Shown here in pieces: positions 1-8,566 of a stretch of DNA of 64,000 nt. Below the pieces are notes generated by a model. That model ran no database searches and was not told the DNA's origin. It worked only from the letters and a program-made list of their open reading frames with translations. The position numbers and the translations under genes were made by a program. The number at the start of each line of letters is the position of its first letter. The stretch's first letter is position 1. Source of the stretch: Pseudomonas sp. VD-NE ins (GTDB lineage: Bacteria > Pseudomonadota > Gammaproteobacteria > Pseudomonadales > Pseudomonadaceae); the NCBI RefSeq assembly GCF_031882575.1, contig NZ_CP134772.1:6049001-6113000 (forward strand), in the 5' to 3' direction.

Positions 1-1811
1 GCGCGGCGATGTTCCTCGGTGGCAGTCTGTTGAGCCGTAGCGCACTGGCTACCGGCGTCAGCGCTGGCAACAGCCGTCTGCTCGGTTTCGAGAGTATTCC
101 AGCGGCGACCACTGACGTGATCAGCTTGCCCAAAGGCTACAAGTCGTCAGTGCTGATCAGTTGGGGTCAGCCGCTGCAGAAAAACGGCCCGGCCTTCGAC
201 CCGAGCGGCAACGGCACCGCCGCCGCACAGGAAGTGCAGTTCGGCGACAACAACGACGGCATGAGCCTGTTCGCCTTCCCCGACGACCGCAACCGCGCGT
301 TGATGGCGATCAACAACGAATACACCAACTACCGCTACCTCTACCCGCACGGCGGCATGCCGCAATCGGCCGAAGACGTGCGCAAGGCGCTGGCCTGCGA
401 AGGCGTTTCGGTGATTGAAGTGCAGCGCAAAAACGGTCAATGGCAGTTCGTTCAGGGTTCGCGCTACAACCGCCGCATTCACGGCAACTCGCCACTGCGC
501 ATCAGCGGCCCGGCGGCCGGTCACGATCTGATGAAGACCGCTGCCGACAAGCACGGTAAAAAAGTCCTCGGCACGTTCCAGAACTGCGCCAACGGTAAAA
601 CCCCGTGGGGCACTTACCTGACCTGCGAAGAAAACTTCACCGACTGCTTCGGCAGCAGCAATGCCCAGCAGCAATTCGACCCGGCGCAAAAGCGCTACGG
701 TGTCTCGGTCGCCAGCCGCGAAATCAACTGGCATCCGTACGATCCGCGCTTCGACATGGCGAAAAACCCCAACGAACTCAACCGTCATGGCTGGGTTGTC
801 GAGATCGATCCGTTCGATCCGCAATCGACCCCGGTCAAACGCACCGCGCTGGGCCGCTTCAAGCATGAGAACGCCGCACTGGCCGAGACCGACGACGGCC
901 GCGCCGTGGTGTACATGGGCGACGACGAGCGTGGCGAATTCATCTACAAATTCGTCAGCCGCGACCGCATCAACCACCGCAACGCCAAGGCCAACCGCGA
1001 CATCCTCGATCACGGCACCTTGTACGTGGCCAGGTTCGATGCCGGCGACGGCAACCCCGATCACCCGAAAGGCCAGGGCCAGTGGATCGAGCTGACCCAC
1101 GGCAAGAACGGCATCGACGCCAGCAGCGGTTTCGCCGATCAGGCCGAAGTGCTGATCCACGCACGCCTCGCCGCCAGTGTCGTCGGCGCAACGCGCATGG
1201 ACCGTCCGGAATGGATCGTCGTCAGTCCGAAGGACGGCCAGGTTTACTGCACTCTGACCAACAACGCCAAGCGTGGCGAAGACGGCCAGCCGGTGGGCGG
1301 GCCGAACCCGCGCGAGAAGAACGTCTACGGGCAGATCCTGCGCTGGCGCACCGACCGCGACGATCACGCGGCGAAGACGTTTGCCTGGGATCTGTTTGTG
1401 GTCGCCGGTAATCCGGGCGTGCATGCCGGGACGCCGAAGGGCGGGTCGAAGAACATCACCCCGCAGAACATGTTCAACAGCCCGGATGGTTTGGGCTTCG
1501 ACAAGGCCGGACGCTTGTGGATTCTCACCGATGGTGACTCGAGCAATGCCGGGGACTTTGCCGGGATGGGCAACAACCAGATGCTCTGCGCCGATCCGAA
1601 GACCGGTGAGATTCGCCGGTTCATGGTCGGGCCGATTGGCTGTGAGGTGACGGGGATCAGCTTCTCGCCGGATCAGAAAACCCTGTTTGTCGGGATTCAG
1701 CATCCGGGGGAGAACGGTGGGTCGACGTTCCCTGAGCATTTGCCGAATGGCAAGCCGCGGTCGTCGGTGATGGCGATTACCCGTGAGGACGGTGGAATCG
1801 TCGGCGCCTGA
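1..1811 (+). CDS. PhoX-family phosphatase (DUF839), 5' end outside window
   Basis: The reading frame is open to the left edge, so the true start, and probably a Tat signal, lies outside; the first in-window ATG is at 9 and gives 600 residues. The protein matches the PhoX/DUF839 family, calcium-dependent alkaline phosphatases exported by Tat that release phosphate from organic esters. Family-type segments are visible: a GDNNDGM stretch near residue 78, a TCEENFTDCFG segment near 205, and a C-terminal NSPDGLGFDKAGRLWILTDG beta-propeller-like repeat. The remains of the signal (SLLSRSALATG) are hydrophobic and small-residue rich. It is followed by a REP doublet and srkA, which is probably transcribed separately. 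The assignment to the family is firm; the substrate is inferred. Confidence 0.85.
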   Translation, partial: AAMFLGGSLLSRSALATGVSAGNSRLLGFESIPAATTDVISLPKGYKSSVLISWGQPLQKNGPAFDPSGNGTAAAQEVQFGDNNDGMSLFAFPDDRNRALMAINNEYTNYRYLYPHGGMPQSAEDVRKALACEGVSVIEVQRKNGQWQFVQGSRYNRRIHGNSPLRISGPAAGHDLMKTAADKHGKKVLGTFQNCANGKTPWGTYLTCEENFTDCFGSSNAQQQFDPAQKRYGVSVASREINWHPYDPRFDMAKNPNELNRHGWVVEIDPFDPQSTPVKRTALGRFKHENAALAETDDGRAVVYMGDDERGEFIYKFVSRDRINHRNAKANRDILDHGTLYVARFDAGDGNPDHPKGQGQWIELTHGKNGIDASSGFADQAEVLIHARLAASVVGATRMDRPEWIVVSPKDGQVYCTLTNNAKRGEDGQPVGGPNPREKNVYGQILRWRTDRDDHAAKTFAWDLFVVAGNPGVHAGTPKGGSKNITPQNMFNSPDGLGFDKAGRLWILTDGDSSNAGDFAGMGNNQMLCADPKTGEIRRFMVGPIGCEVTGISFSPDQKTLFVGIQHPGENGGSTFPEHLPNGKPRSSVMAITREDGGIVGA

Positions 1812-1818
1812 TATGGCC

Positions 1819-1887
1819 TCATCGCTGGCAAGCCAGCTCCCACAGGGAAACGCATTTCTAATGTGGGAGCTGGCTTGCCAGCGATGG
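1819..1887. repeat. REP doublet, GCTGGCAAGCCAGCTCCCACA family
   Basis: Two inverted copies of the REP core (ATCGCTGGCAAGCCAGCTCC and its complement) separated by about 15 bases. It lies between the phosphatase stop and srkA and could form a large hairpin acting as a transcript end. Confidence 0.9.
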
Positions 1888-1977
1888 CGTCAGCACAGAC
1901 ACCAACCACCTCCCCCGCTGCCATCTGCGCTACCATGCTGGGCCGGACGCGGCAGCCTGCTGCGCGCAGGAGTCAGC

Positions 1978-2952
1978 ATGGCCCACCCGTTTGAAACCCT
2001 CACCCCCGACCTCGTCCTCGATGCCGTTGAAAGCATCGGCTTCCTCAGTGATGCGCGCATTCTGGCGCTCAACAGCTACGAAAACCGTGTCTATCAGGTC
2101 GGCATCGAAGACTCCGAACCGCTGATCGCCAAGTTCTACCGCCCGCAGCGCTGGACCAACGAAGCCATCCTCGAAGAGCACAAGTTCACCTTCGAACTGG
2201 CTGACGTCGAAATCCCGGTGGTGGCGCCGCTGATCCACAACGGCGAAACCCTGCACGAACATGCCGGTTTCCGCTTCACGCTGTTCCCGCGTCGCGGCGG
2301 TCGGGCGCCGGAGCCGGGCAATCTTGATCAGTTGTACCGCCTCGGTCAGTTGCTTGGGCGGATTCACGCGGTCGGCGCGACCAAACCGTTCGAACACCGT
2401 GAAGCCCTCGCCGTGCAGAACTTCGGCCACGCCTCGCTGAACACCTTGCTCGAAGGCAATTTCATTCCGAAAAGCCTGCTGCCGGCCTACGAGTCCGTCG
2501 CCCGCGACCTGCTCAAGCGCGTGGAAGATGCCTACGCCAACACGCCGCACCAGAACATCCGCATGCACGGCGATTGCCACCCCGGCAACATGATGTGCCG
2601 CGACGAGATGTTCCACATCGTCGACCTCGACGACTGCAGGATGGGCCCGGCGGTGCAGGACATCTGGATGATGCTCGCCGGTGATCGTCAGGAATGCCTC
2701 GGACAACTGTCGGAATTGATGGACGGCTACAACGAATTTCACGACTTCGACCCGCGCGAACTGGCGCTGATCGAACCGCTGCGCGCCTTGCGCCTGATGC
2801 ACTACAGCGCCTGGCTGGCCCGGCGTTGGGATGACCCGGCGTTCCCGCACAGTTTTCCTTGGTTCGGCACCGAGCGGTATTGGGGTGATCAGGTGTTGGC
2901 GTTGCGTGAGCAACTGTCGGCGCTTAATGAAGAGCCACTGAAACTCTTCTGA
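1978..2952 (+). CDS. srkA: SrkA/YihE-type serine/threonine protein kinase
   Basis: Cytoplasmic stress-response kinase of the aminoglycoside-phosphotransferase fold, 324 residues, the usual length for SrkA (YihE), which in E. coli opposes MazF-linked death under stress. The catalytic loop is HGDCHPGN with H197 and D199, and the metal-binding segment IVDLDD has D216 and D218. The start at 1978 is chosen because it follows an AGGAG at 1968-1972 and begins with the family N-terminus MAHPFETLTPD; a longer frame from 1783 overlaps the phosphatase and reads through the REP, so it is rejected. A second REP doublet follows. Placement next to rarD resembles the P. aeruginosa PA0485-PA0486 order. Confidence 0.92.
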   Translation: MAHPFETLTPDLVLDAVESIGFLSDARILALNSYENRVYQVGIEDSEPLIAKFYRPQRWTNEAILEEHKFTFELADVEIPVVAPLIHNGETLHEHAGFRFTLFPRRGGRAPEPGNLDQLYRLGQLLGRIHAVGATKPFEHREALAVQNFGHASLNTLLEGNFIPKSLLPAYESVARDLLKRVEDAYANTPHQNIRMHGDCHPGNMMCRDEMFHIVDLDDCRMGPAVQDIWMMLAGDRQECLGQLSELMDGYNEFHDFDPRELALIEPLRALRLMHYSAWLARRWDDPAFPHSFPWFGTERYWGDQVLALREQLSALNEEPLKLF

Positions 2953-2966
2953 TTCACCAATATCCT

Positions 2967-3056
2967 TGTGGGAGCGAGCCTGCTCGCGAATACGGACTGA
3001 CATTCAACACTGATGTCGACTGAAGCGACGCCTCGCGAGCAGGCTCGCTCCCACAA
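2967..3056. repeat. REP doublet, GCGAGCAGGCTCGCTCCCACA family
   Basis: Inverted pair: GTGGGAGCGAGCCTGCTCGC at the left and its complement at the right, about 43 bases apart, between srkA and rarD. Confidence 0.9.
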
Positions 3057-3156
3057 TTGTTCGGTGTTCACAATTTCCCGACCATTGCGCTACGGCACTC
3101 GCCGACAAATCTCCTTACAATCCCTCCTTTGTCAGCTGCCTGAGCAAGGATTCTGC

Positions 3157-4044
3157 ATGCAAGCCGCCAACCCGCGTCGCGGGTACATTCTGGGCCTGAG
3201 TGCCTACATCATCTGGGGCCTGTTCCCGATCTACTTCAAAGCCATTGCCGAAGTGCCGGCGGTCGAGATCATCATCCACCGGGTGCTGTGGTCGGCGCTG
3301 TTTGGCGCGCTGTTGCTGATGGTGTGGAAACACCCGGGCTGGTTGCGCGAATTGCTCGATAACCCCAAACGTCTGGCGATTCTGGCGTTGAGCGGGACGT
3401 TGATTGCGGCCAACTGGCTGACTTACGTGTGGTCGGTGAACAACGGGCGCATGCTGGAAGCGAGCCTCGGTTACTACATCAACCCGTTGGTCAACGTGCT
3501 GCTGGGGATGTTGATTCTTGGCGAACGCTTGCGGCGGATGCAGTGGATCGCGGTCGGCCTGGCGGCGGTTGGTGTAGCGCAACAGGTGTGGCAGGTCGGT
3601 AGTCTGCCGTGGGTGTCACTGGTGCTGGCGCTGACGTTCGGCTTCTACGGTCTGATCCGCAAACAGGCACCGGTCAAGGCATTGCCGGGGCTGGTGGTGG
3701 AAACCTGGATGCTGGTGCCGATCGCGATTGCCTGGCTGCTCTTCAACCAGACCGCGACCAGCGCTCAACCGGAGTTCTGGACCACTTCCCAAGCCTGGTG
3801 GCTGGTGGCGGCCGGGCCGGTAACATTGGTGCCGCTGGTGTGCTTCAACGCCGCCACCCGCCACTTGCCCTACACCACGATCGGCTTCCTGCAATACCTG
3901 GCGCCGACTCTGGTGCTGTTGCAAGCAGTGTTGCTGTTCGGTGAGCACTTGTCGTCGAGCACGTTAGTCGCGTTTATCTTCATCTGGGCCGGTCTGGCCG
4001 TTTACAGCGTCGATGCGGTGATCAGTTTGCGTCGGCGCAGCTGA
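3157..4044 (+). CDS. rarD: RarD, EamA-family inner-membrane transporter
   Basis: Ten-helix drug/metabolite-superfamily permease of the RarD type, 295 residues. Hydrophobic segments run throughout, starting GYILGLSAYIIWGLFPIYFKA, and two EamA repeats are apparent (about residues 8-140 and 150-285). The start at 3157 has an AAGGA six bases upstream and fits the family N-terminus; the frame extends back to 3013 only through REP sequence. The substrate is not known from sequence; RarD was named from chloramphenicol sensitivity, which does not define its normal cargo. Confidence 0.92.
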   Translation: MQAANPRRGYILGLSAYIIWGLFPIYFKAIAEVPAVEIIIHRVLWSALFGALLLMVWKHPGWLRELLDNPKRLAILALSGTLIAANWLTYVWSVNNGRMLEASLGYYINPLVNVLLGMLILGERLRRMQWIAVGLAAVGVAQQVWQVGSLPWVSLVLALTFGFYGLIRKQAPVKALPGLVVETWMLVPIAIAWLLFNQTATSAQPEFWTTSQAWWLVAAGPVTLVPLVCFNAATRHLPYTTIGFLQYLAPTLVLLQAVLLFGEHLSSSTLVAFIFIWAGLAVYSVDAVISLRRRS

Positions 4045-4260
4045 TCAAAAAACGCACAAACCTTCACAGGCCACGGTTCTCGTGGCCTACATCGTTCCTT
4101 CCCAAGGTTATCCACAGCGTGATCCCCGCCGTTTGTGTGCAAGTCACTGAATGTTGGCGGTTTTTTGATCACCTGCAGCAAAGCCACGGCGGACGTGGCG
4201 TTGCCGGCTGTCTCTACAGGTTATCCACAGGCAGGTGCACGTTTAAACTGGATAACCTGA
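4041..4260. repeat. Intergenic element with two exact DnaA boxes and a TTTTTTGATCAC motif
   Basis: This 220-bp gap between rarD and the gcvR-like gene has TTATCCACA at 4108-4116 and 4221-4229. TTTTTTGATCAC starts at 4161, exactly 60 bases before the second box, with CCACG 11 bases after it. The same arrangement recurs in the 49.7-50.2 kb region. An inverted CTGATCAAAAAAC lies at 4041-4053, just past the rarD stop, and might also serve as a transcript end. Confidence 0.6.
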
Positions 4261-4267
4261 TCGGCGC

Positions 4268-4786
4268 TTAAACGTCTGTGCGTAACACCAGTTCCACCAT
4301 CAGATCGTCGGCCAGGGTTTCCAGACGCGACTGCAAGACATCGAGGGACAAGGTCAGTGGCACTGCAAGAATCGCCTCGGCATGGAACAGCGGCTCACTG
4401 CTCATCGGCGCTGGGCGCACTTCGGTTAGCAGCCGCTCAAGGTTGACGCCCTGCTCGCTCAACAGCCGTGTGATGTCGCGCACGATCCCCGGCCGATCGT
4501 TACCCACCAATTCCATGGCAATCGGTTTCCAGGTGCAGGACTGCTCGATACCGCTTTCGGCGATCAGCACGCGGATGCCATGAGTGGACAGCGCTTGTAA
4601 GGCATCGACTAATTCATCGTAAGCCTCCGCCGGCACGCCGACCCGCAGAATCCCGGCAAACTGCCCGGCCATCCGCGACATACGACTTTCCAGCCAGTTA
4701 CCGCCGTGTTCAGCGATGCATTGGGCGATGCGCTCGACCTGCCCGGGCTTGTCCGGGGCAAATACGGTGAGTACGAGATGGTCCAT
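4268..4786 (-). CDS. GcvR-like ACT-domain regulator
   Basis: 172-residue cytoplasmic protein with two ACT domains (about residues 3-75 and 88-168), the arrangement of GcvR, which in E. coli binds GcvA and glycine to control the glycine cleavage operon. The second domain starts MELVGNDRPGIVRDITRLLS, a typical ACT ligand-binding turn. The start at 4786 is the first Met of the family N-terminus MDHLVLTVFAPDKPGQ. It is transcribed away from glcB and convergent with rarD. A role in glycine control would fit the betaine-to-glycine pathway further right, but this is inference. Confidence 0.82.
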   Translation of the reverse strand: MDHLVLTVFAPDKPGQVERIAQCIAEHGGNWLESRMSRMAGQFAGILRVGVPAEAYDELVDALQALSTHGIRVLIAESGIEQSCTWKPIAMELVGNDRPGIVRDITRLLSEQGVNLERLLTEVRPAPMSSEPLFHAEAILAVPLTLSLDVLQSRLETLADDLMVELVLRTDV

Positions 4787-4868
4787 GGCGCAGCCCTCTT
4801 GTCATGACTTTTGTTGTAGAAGGGGAAGTATAGGCAAGGGTCGATTTTGCGTTGAGGCGACCGACGCT

Positions 4869-4893
4869 TTCGCGAGCAGGCTCGCTCCCACAC
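4869..4893. repeat. Single REP half-site
   Basis: One copy of the TCGCGAGCAGGCTCGCTCCC core without an inverted partner nearby. Confidence 0.8.
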
Positions 4894-5060
4894 AAACAGG
4901 TGCCATAGCAGCCAATTACTATTTATGTGTACAACTTTTTATATTTAGCTGGAACAATCCATCTGTTTTTTGAGAACATCCCGTTCCGCGATGTGACCGC
5001 AATGCGACATGAGGTCGCAGAACGACGTAATTAGTCTGATTTTCACAAGCGCAACTCATC

Positions 5061-5088
5061 ATGTAGTATGCCGCAGCGCGCACTACAT
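5061..5088. promoter_or_regulatory. Inverted repeat upstream of glcB
   Basis: ATGTAGT at 5061-5067 is complementary to ACTACAT at 5082-5088 with a 14-base spacer, about 200 bases before glcB. It may be an operator, but no regulator is identified. Confidence 0.3.
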
Positions 5089-5220
5089 AACGCTGAATCG
5101 ATGTCTGCCCAAGGCCTGTTCGCAACCCTGAAAGCCCCGTCAGCAAGGCCCCAAGCCGTTGATTGGTCCCAGCCCAGCCGCCAGCAATGGCATGTACTGG
5201 TCGGCAGGTTTGTGGTTTAA

Positions 5221-5298
5221 ATGGCCAGAGGCTTCATTGTCAAAATTGAAGAGCTGAAAAGCGAAATAGCTGAGCAGAGTGAGGCAAGCAATGACTGA
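5221..5298 (+). CDS. Possible 25-residue upstream ORF overlapping glcB start
   Basis: An ATG at 5221, directly after the TAA of another short frame (5101-5220), opens 25 codons ending at 5298, eight bases inside glcB (ATGACTGA). The peptide is charged (…[16 protein letters not shown]…) and looks like a short helix. It would allow translational coupling into glcB. No strong ribosome site is visible before 5221, so it may be chance. Confidence 0.25.
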   Translation: MARGFIVKIEELKSEIAEQSEASND

Positions 5299-7468
5299 AC
5301 ACGTTCAAGTCGGTGGCCTGCAGGTCGCCAAAGTCCTGTTCGACTTCGTGAACAACGAAGCCATTCCCGGTACCGGCCTCACCGCCGAAAAATTCTGGGA
5401 AGGTGCCGACAAGGTCATTCACGACCTGGCACCGAAGAACAAAGCCCTACTCGCCAAACGCGATGACTTCCAGGCTCGCATTGATGCCTGGCACCAGGAA
5501 CGCAACGGTCAGGCGCACGATGCCGTGGCCTATAAAGCCTTCCTGCAAGAAATCGGTTATCTGCTGCCAGAAGCGGCTGATTTCCAGGCAACGACGCAAA
5601 ACGTCGATGATGAAATCGCCCGTACCGCCGGCCCGCAACTTGTTGTGCCGGTGATGAACGCTCGCTTTGCTCTCAATGCCTCGAACGCCCGCTGGGGTTC
5701 GCTGTACGACGCCCTTTACGGCACCGACGCGATCAGCGAAGACGGTGGCGCGGAAAAAGGCAAAGGCTACAACAAGGTGCGTGGCGACAAAGTCATCGCC
5801 TTCGCCCGTGCGTTCCTCGACGAAGCCGCGCCATTGGCTGCTGGCTCCCACGTTGATTCGACCGGCTACAAAATCGCCGACGACAGACTGGTGGTCACCC
5901 TCAAGGGCGGCAGCAACACTGGCCTGCGCGACGATGCACAACTGATCGGTTTCCAGGGCGACGCCAACGCGCCAATCGCCATTCTGCTGAAACACAACGG
6001 TCTGCACTTCGAAATCCAGGTCGATGCCACCACCCCGGTTGGCCAGACCGACGCTGCCGGCGTCAAAGACATCCTGATGGAAGCGGCCCTGACCACCATC
6101 ATGGATTGCGAAGACTCCGTCGCCGCCGTCGATGCTGACGACAAAGTGGTGATCTACCGCAACTGGCTCGGCCTGATGAAGGGCGACCTGGCGGAATCGG
6201 TGTCCAAGGGCGGTCAGACCTTCACCCGCACCATGAACCCGGATCGCACCTACGCCGCGCCGAATGGCGGTGAAGTGACGTTGCACGGTCGTTCGCTGCT
6301 GTTCGTGCGCAACGTCGGCCACCTGATGACCATCGACGCGATCCTCGACAAAGACGGTAACGAAGTGCCGGAAGGCATCCTTGACGGTCTGGTCACTTGC
6401 CTCGCGGCGATGCACAACCTCAACGGCAACACCTCGCGTCGCAACACCCGCACCGGTTCGGTCTACATCGTTAAACCGAAGATGCACGGCCCGGAAGAAG
6501 CGGCGTTCACCAACGAGCTGTTCGGTCGCATCGAAGACGTGTTGGGCCTTACGCGCAATACCCTGAAAGTCGGGATCATGGACGAGGAGCGCCGTACCAC
6601 GGTCAACCTCAAGGCCTGCATCAAGGCGGCCAGCGAGCGCGTGGTGTTCATCAACACCGGTTTCCTCGACCGCACCGGCGACGAAATCCACACCTCCATG
6701 GAAGCCGGCCCGGTGGTGCGCAAGGCTGACATGAAGGCTGAGAAGTGGATCGGCGCGTACGAAAACTGGAACGTCGATATCGGTCTGAGCACCGGCCTGC
6801 AAGGTCGCGCGCAAATCGGTAAAGGCATGTGGGCCATGCCCGACCTGATGGCGGCGATGCTTGAGCAGAAAATCGCTCACCCGCTGGCCGGCGCCAACAC
6901 CGCTTGGGTTCCATCGCCGACCGCTGCTGCGCTGCACGCGCTGCACTACCACAAGGTCGACGTGTTCGCCCGTCAGGCCGAACTGGCCAAACGTGCTCGC
7001 GCTTCGGTCGACGACATCCTGACCATCCCGCTGGCGGTCAACCCGAACTGGACCCCGGAGCAGATCAAGAACGAACTGGACAACAACGCCCAAGGCATTC
7101 TCGGTTACGTGGTGCGCTGGATCGACCAGGGTGTTGGCTGTTCGAAAGTGCCGGACATCAATGACGTCGGCCTGATGGAAGACCGTGCCACGCTGCGTAT
7201 CTCCAGCCAGCACATCGCCAACTGGCTGCGCCATGGCGTGGTTACCGAAGCGCAAGTGATGGAAAGCCTCAAGCGCATGGCGCCGGTGGTGGATCGTCAA
7301 AACGCCAACGATCCGCTGTACCGTCCGCTGGCCCCGAACTTCGACAGCAACATCGCCTTCCAGGCGGCGGTCGAACTGGTGATCGAAGGCACCAAACAGC
7401 CGAACGGTTATACCGAGCCGGTATTGCACCGTCGTCGTCGCGAGTTCAAGGCTGCTAATGGCCTGTAA
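5291..7468 (+). CDS. glcB: Malate synthase G
   Basis: Cytoplasmic, magnesium-dependent enzyme that condenses glyoxylate with acetyl-CoA to malate in the glyoxylate pathway. Its 725 residues match the G isoform. Expected motifs are present: [15 protein letters not shown] near 273, [10 protein letters not shown] with R340 (glyoxylate activation), GPEEAAF near 400-406, and [11 protein letters not shown] with the metal-ligand candidate E432. The start at 5291 follows GTGAGG and gives the family N-terminus [14 protein letters not shown]; an in-frame ATG at 5279 would add four residues. A strong terminator follows directly. Single-gene transcription is likely. Confidence 0.97.
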   Translation: MTEHVQVGGLQVAKVLFDFVNNEAIPGTGLTAEKFWEGADKVIHDLAPKNKALLAKRDDFQARIDAWHQERNGQAHDAVAYKAFLQEIGYLLPEAADFQATTQNVDDEIARTAGPQLVVPVMNARFALNASNARWGSLYDALYGTDAISEDGGAEKGKGYNKVRGDKVIAFARAFLDEAAPLAAGSHVDSTGYKIADDRLVVTLKGGSNTGLRDDAQLIGFQGDANAPIAILLKHNGLHFEIQVDATTPVGQTDAAGVKDILMEAALTTIMDCEDSVAAVDADDKVVIYRNWLGLMKGDLAESVSKGGQTFTRTMNPDRTYAAPNGGEVTLHGRSLLFVRNVGHLMTIDAILDKDGNEVPEGILDGLVTCLAAMHNLNGNTSRRNTRTGSVYIVKPKMHGPEEAAFTNELFGRIEDVLGLTRNTLKVGIMDEERRTTVNLKACIKAASERVVFINTGFLDRTGDEIHTSMEAGPVVRKADMKAEKWIGAYENWNVDIGLSTGLQGRAQIGKGMWAMPDLMAAMLEQKIAHPLAGANTAWVPSPTAAALHALHYHKVDVFARQAELAKRARASVDDILTIPLAVNPNWTPEQIKNELDNNAQGILGYVVRWIDQGVGCSKVPDINDVGLMEDRATLRISSQHIANWLRHGVVTEAQVMESLKRMAPVVDRQNANDPLYRPLAPNFDSNIAFQAAVELVIEGTKQPNGYTEPVLHRRRREFKAANGL

Positions 7469-7490
7469 CTTGCGCTGAATGCCGGACATG

Positions 7491-7523
7491 AAAAAGCCCT
7501 GATCGAAAGATCAGGGCTTTTTT
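7491..7523 (+). terminator. Rho-independent terminator of glcB
   Basis: AAAAAGCCCTGATC pairs with GATCAGGGCTTTTTT around a GAAA loop, followed by T-rich sequence. A textbook intrinsic terminator 22 bases after the glcB stop. Confidence 0.95.
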
Positions 7524-7566
7524 GTTTGTGCTGTGGATTGGATTTTTGTGGTGGGCTTGAGATCCA

Positions 7567-7863
7567 TCCCCCTCACCCCAGCCCTCTCCCCCAAGGGGTA
7601 GAGGGGGAAAGGGAGCAGATTTATATGCTTTTCAAAATCTGAGCTCGGCTCAGGAATTGCCAGGGTAGAGGGGAAAGGGGGCCGATCTTTATGCTTTTCA
7701 AAATCTGAGCTCGGCTCAGGAATTGCCAAAGGTTGAGGAGCAAGGGGGCAGATATTGGTGCTTTTCAAAACCGGAGTTCGACTTAGGAATTTCAAGTCGG
7801 TGGACCTCGCACATCCACCTCGGTCAGTCCCCTCTCCCTCCGGGAGAGGGTTAGGGTGAGGGG
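7567..7863. repeat. CCCTCTCCC-type intergenic repeat with internal tandem copies
   Basis: Bounded by CCCTCACCCCAGCCCTCTCC at the left and its inverted counterpart at the right. Inside, a unit beginning TGCTTTTCAAAATCTGAGCT occurs at about 7626, 7692 and 7759, a period of 66-67 bases, the third copy diverged. It fills most of the 398-base gap between glcB and the response regulator. Confidence 0.85.
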
Positions 7864-7866
7864 CTC

Positions 7867-8313
7867 TTAAGGTTCGATCCCCAATTCATGCTTCACCAAC
7901 GCCAACAATTTGCCCGTATCAATCGGCTTGAGCAAAAAATCCACCACGCTCAAATGCATCGCCGCAATCGCGTCCTTCACATCGGCATCGCCGGACACAA
8001 TGATGATCGGCAGCGCCGCCCGCACCGACTCACGCACTTGCCGAATAAGCTCAAGTCCACCGACATGGCCCATGCGCAGATCGGTGATGACCAGCCCGAT
8101 CGAAGGCTTTTCTTCAAGCATCTTCAGCGCCGTTTCACCACTGGCTGCAGTCATGCAACGAATACCGTCCAACGCGAGAATCTCCGACAACAGCTCCCGG
8201 GCGTCCTTGTCGTCATCGACGATCAGTACACGCTGCGGCGGCAAATCGGGTTCGAGCATTACAGCGCTGAGCGCTTCACGCTCGGCGTCGCTCAAAATAT
8301 CGTGGTCGGACAT
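7867..8313 (-). CDS. Stand-alone receiver (CheY-like) response regulator
   Basis: 148 residues: a 26-residue leader (MSDHDILSDAEREALSAVM…) then one receiver domain. Key residues are present: acidic triad DDD at 33-35, phospho-acceptor D78 in VITDLRM, a Ser in IIIVSGDAD and the conserved Lys in FLLKPID. No output domain follows, so it probably acts by protein contact or as a phospho-relay member. No histidine kinase is adjacent; the nearest one, CreC, has its own partner CreB. Its stop lies next to the preceding repeat, which may end the transcript. Confidence 0.88.
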   Translation of the reverse strand: MSDHDILSDAEREALSAVMLEPDLPPQRVLIVDDDKDARELLSEILALDGIRCMTAASGETALKMLEEKPSIGLVITDLRMGHVGGLELIRQVRESVRAALPIIIVSGDADVKDAIAAMHLSVVDFLLKPIDTGKLLALVKHELGIEP

Positions 8314-8566
8314 GGCGTTCTCTACGTTTTCAAATCAATCACCTGGCACAGTCGTCAGACATCGCTAAGCAGAGCTTCAATGTGCACTTCGTCGGATTTT
8401 TTTCCAAGAGGCTGGCGGGCGAATTTCCGACTGTTTTTGTAGGGCTCTTCCTAAATGTGCCCAACGGCAGCTCAAACCTAGACTTACGTCCAATGGGCAC
8501 CCTGCCCGCAGGGGTCGACCATGGCCAGAACGATCCGACAACAACAATTCAAAAAAGACTGCGGTA

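Larger units (their letters stand above)
4787..5290. other. Gene-poor gap before glcB
   Basis: About 500 bases with no well-supported gene. It holds a single REP half at 4869-4893, an AT-rich stretch near 4918-4955, an inverted repeat ATGTAGT/ACTACAT at 5061-5067 and 5082-5088, and two short open frames at 5101-5220 and 5221-5298 directly before glcB. Promoters for the gcvR-like gene (leftwards) and glcB (rightwards) must lie here. Confidence 0.7.

Noticed and set aside
147..1739. 530-codon open frame on the strand opposite the PhoX gene
   Set aside because: High-GC shadow of the phosphatase; its product is Val/Ala/Arg-rich with no family pattern, while the plus-strand product is a clear PhoX protein.
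4919..5146. 75-codon minus-strand frame before glcB
   Set aside because: Unusual residue content, no ribosome site, and it overlaps likely promoter sequence.
5447..7489. 680-codon antisense frame over glcB
   Set aside because: Shadow of a clear malate synthase; no motif and no start site support.
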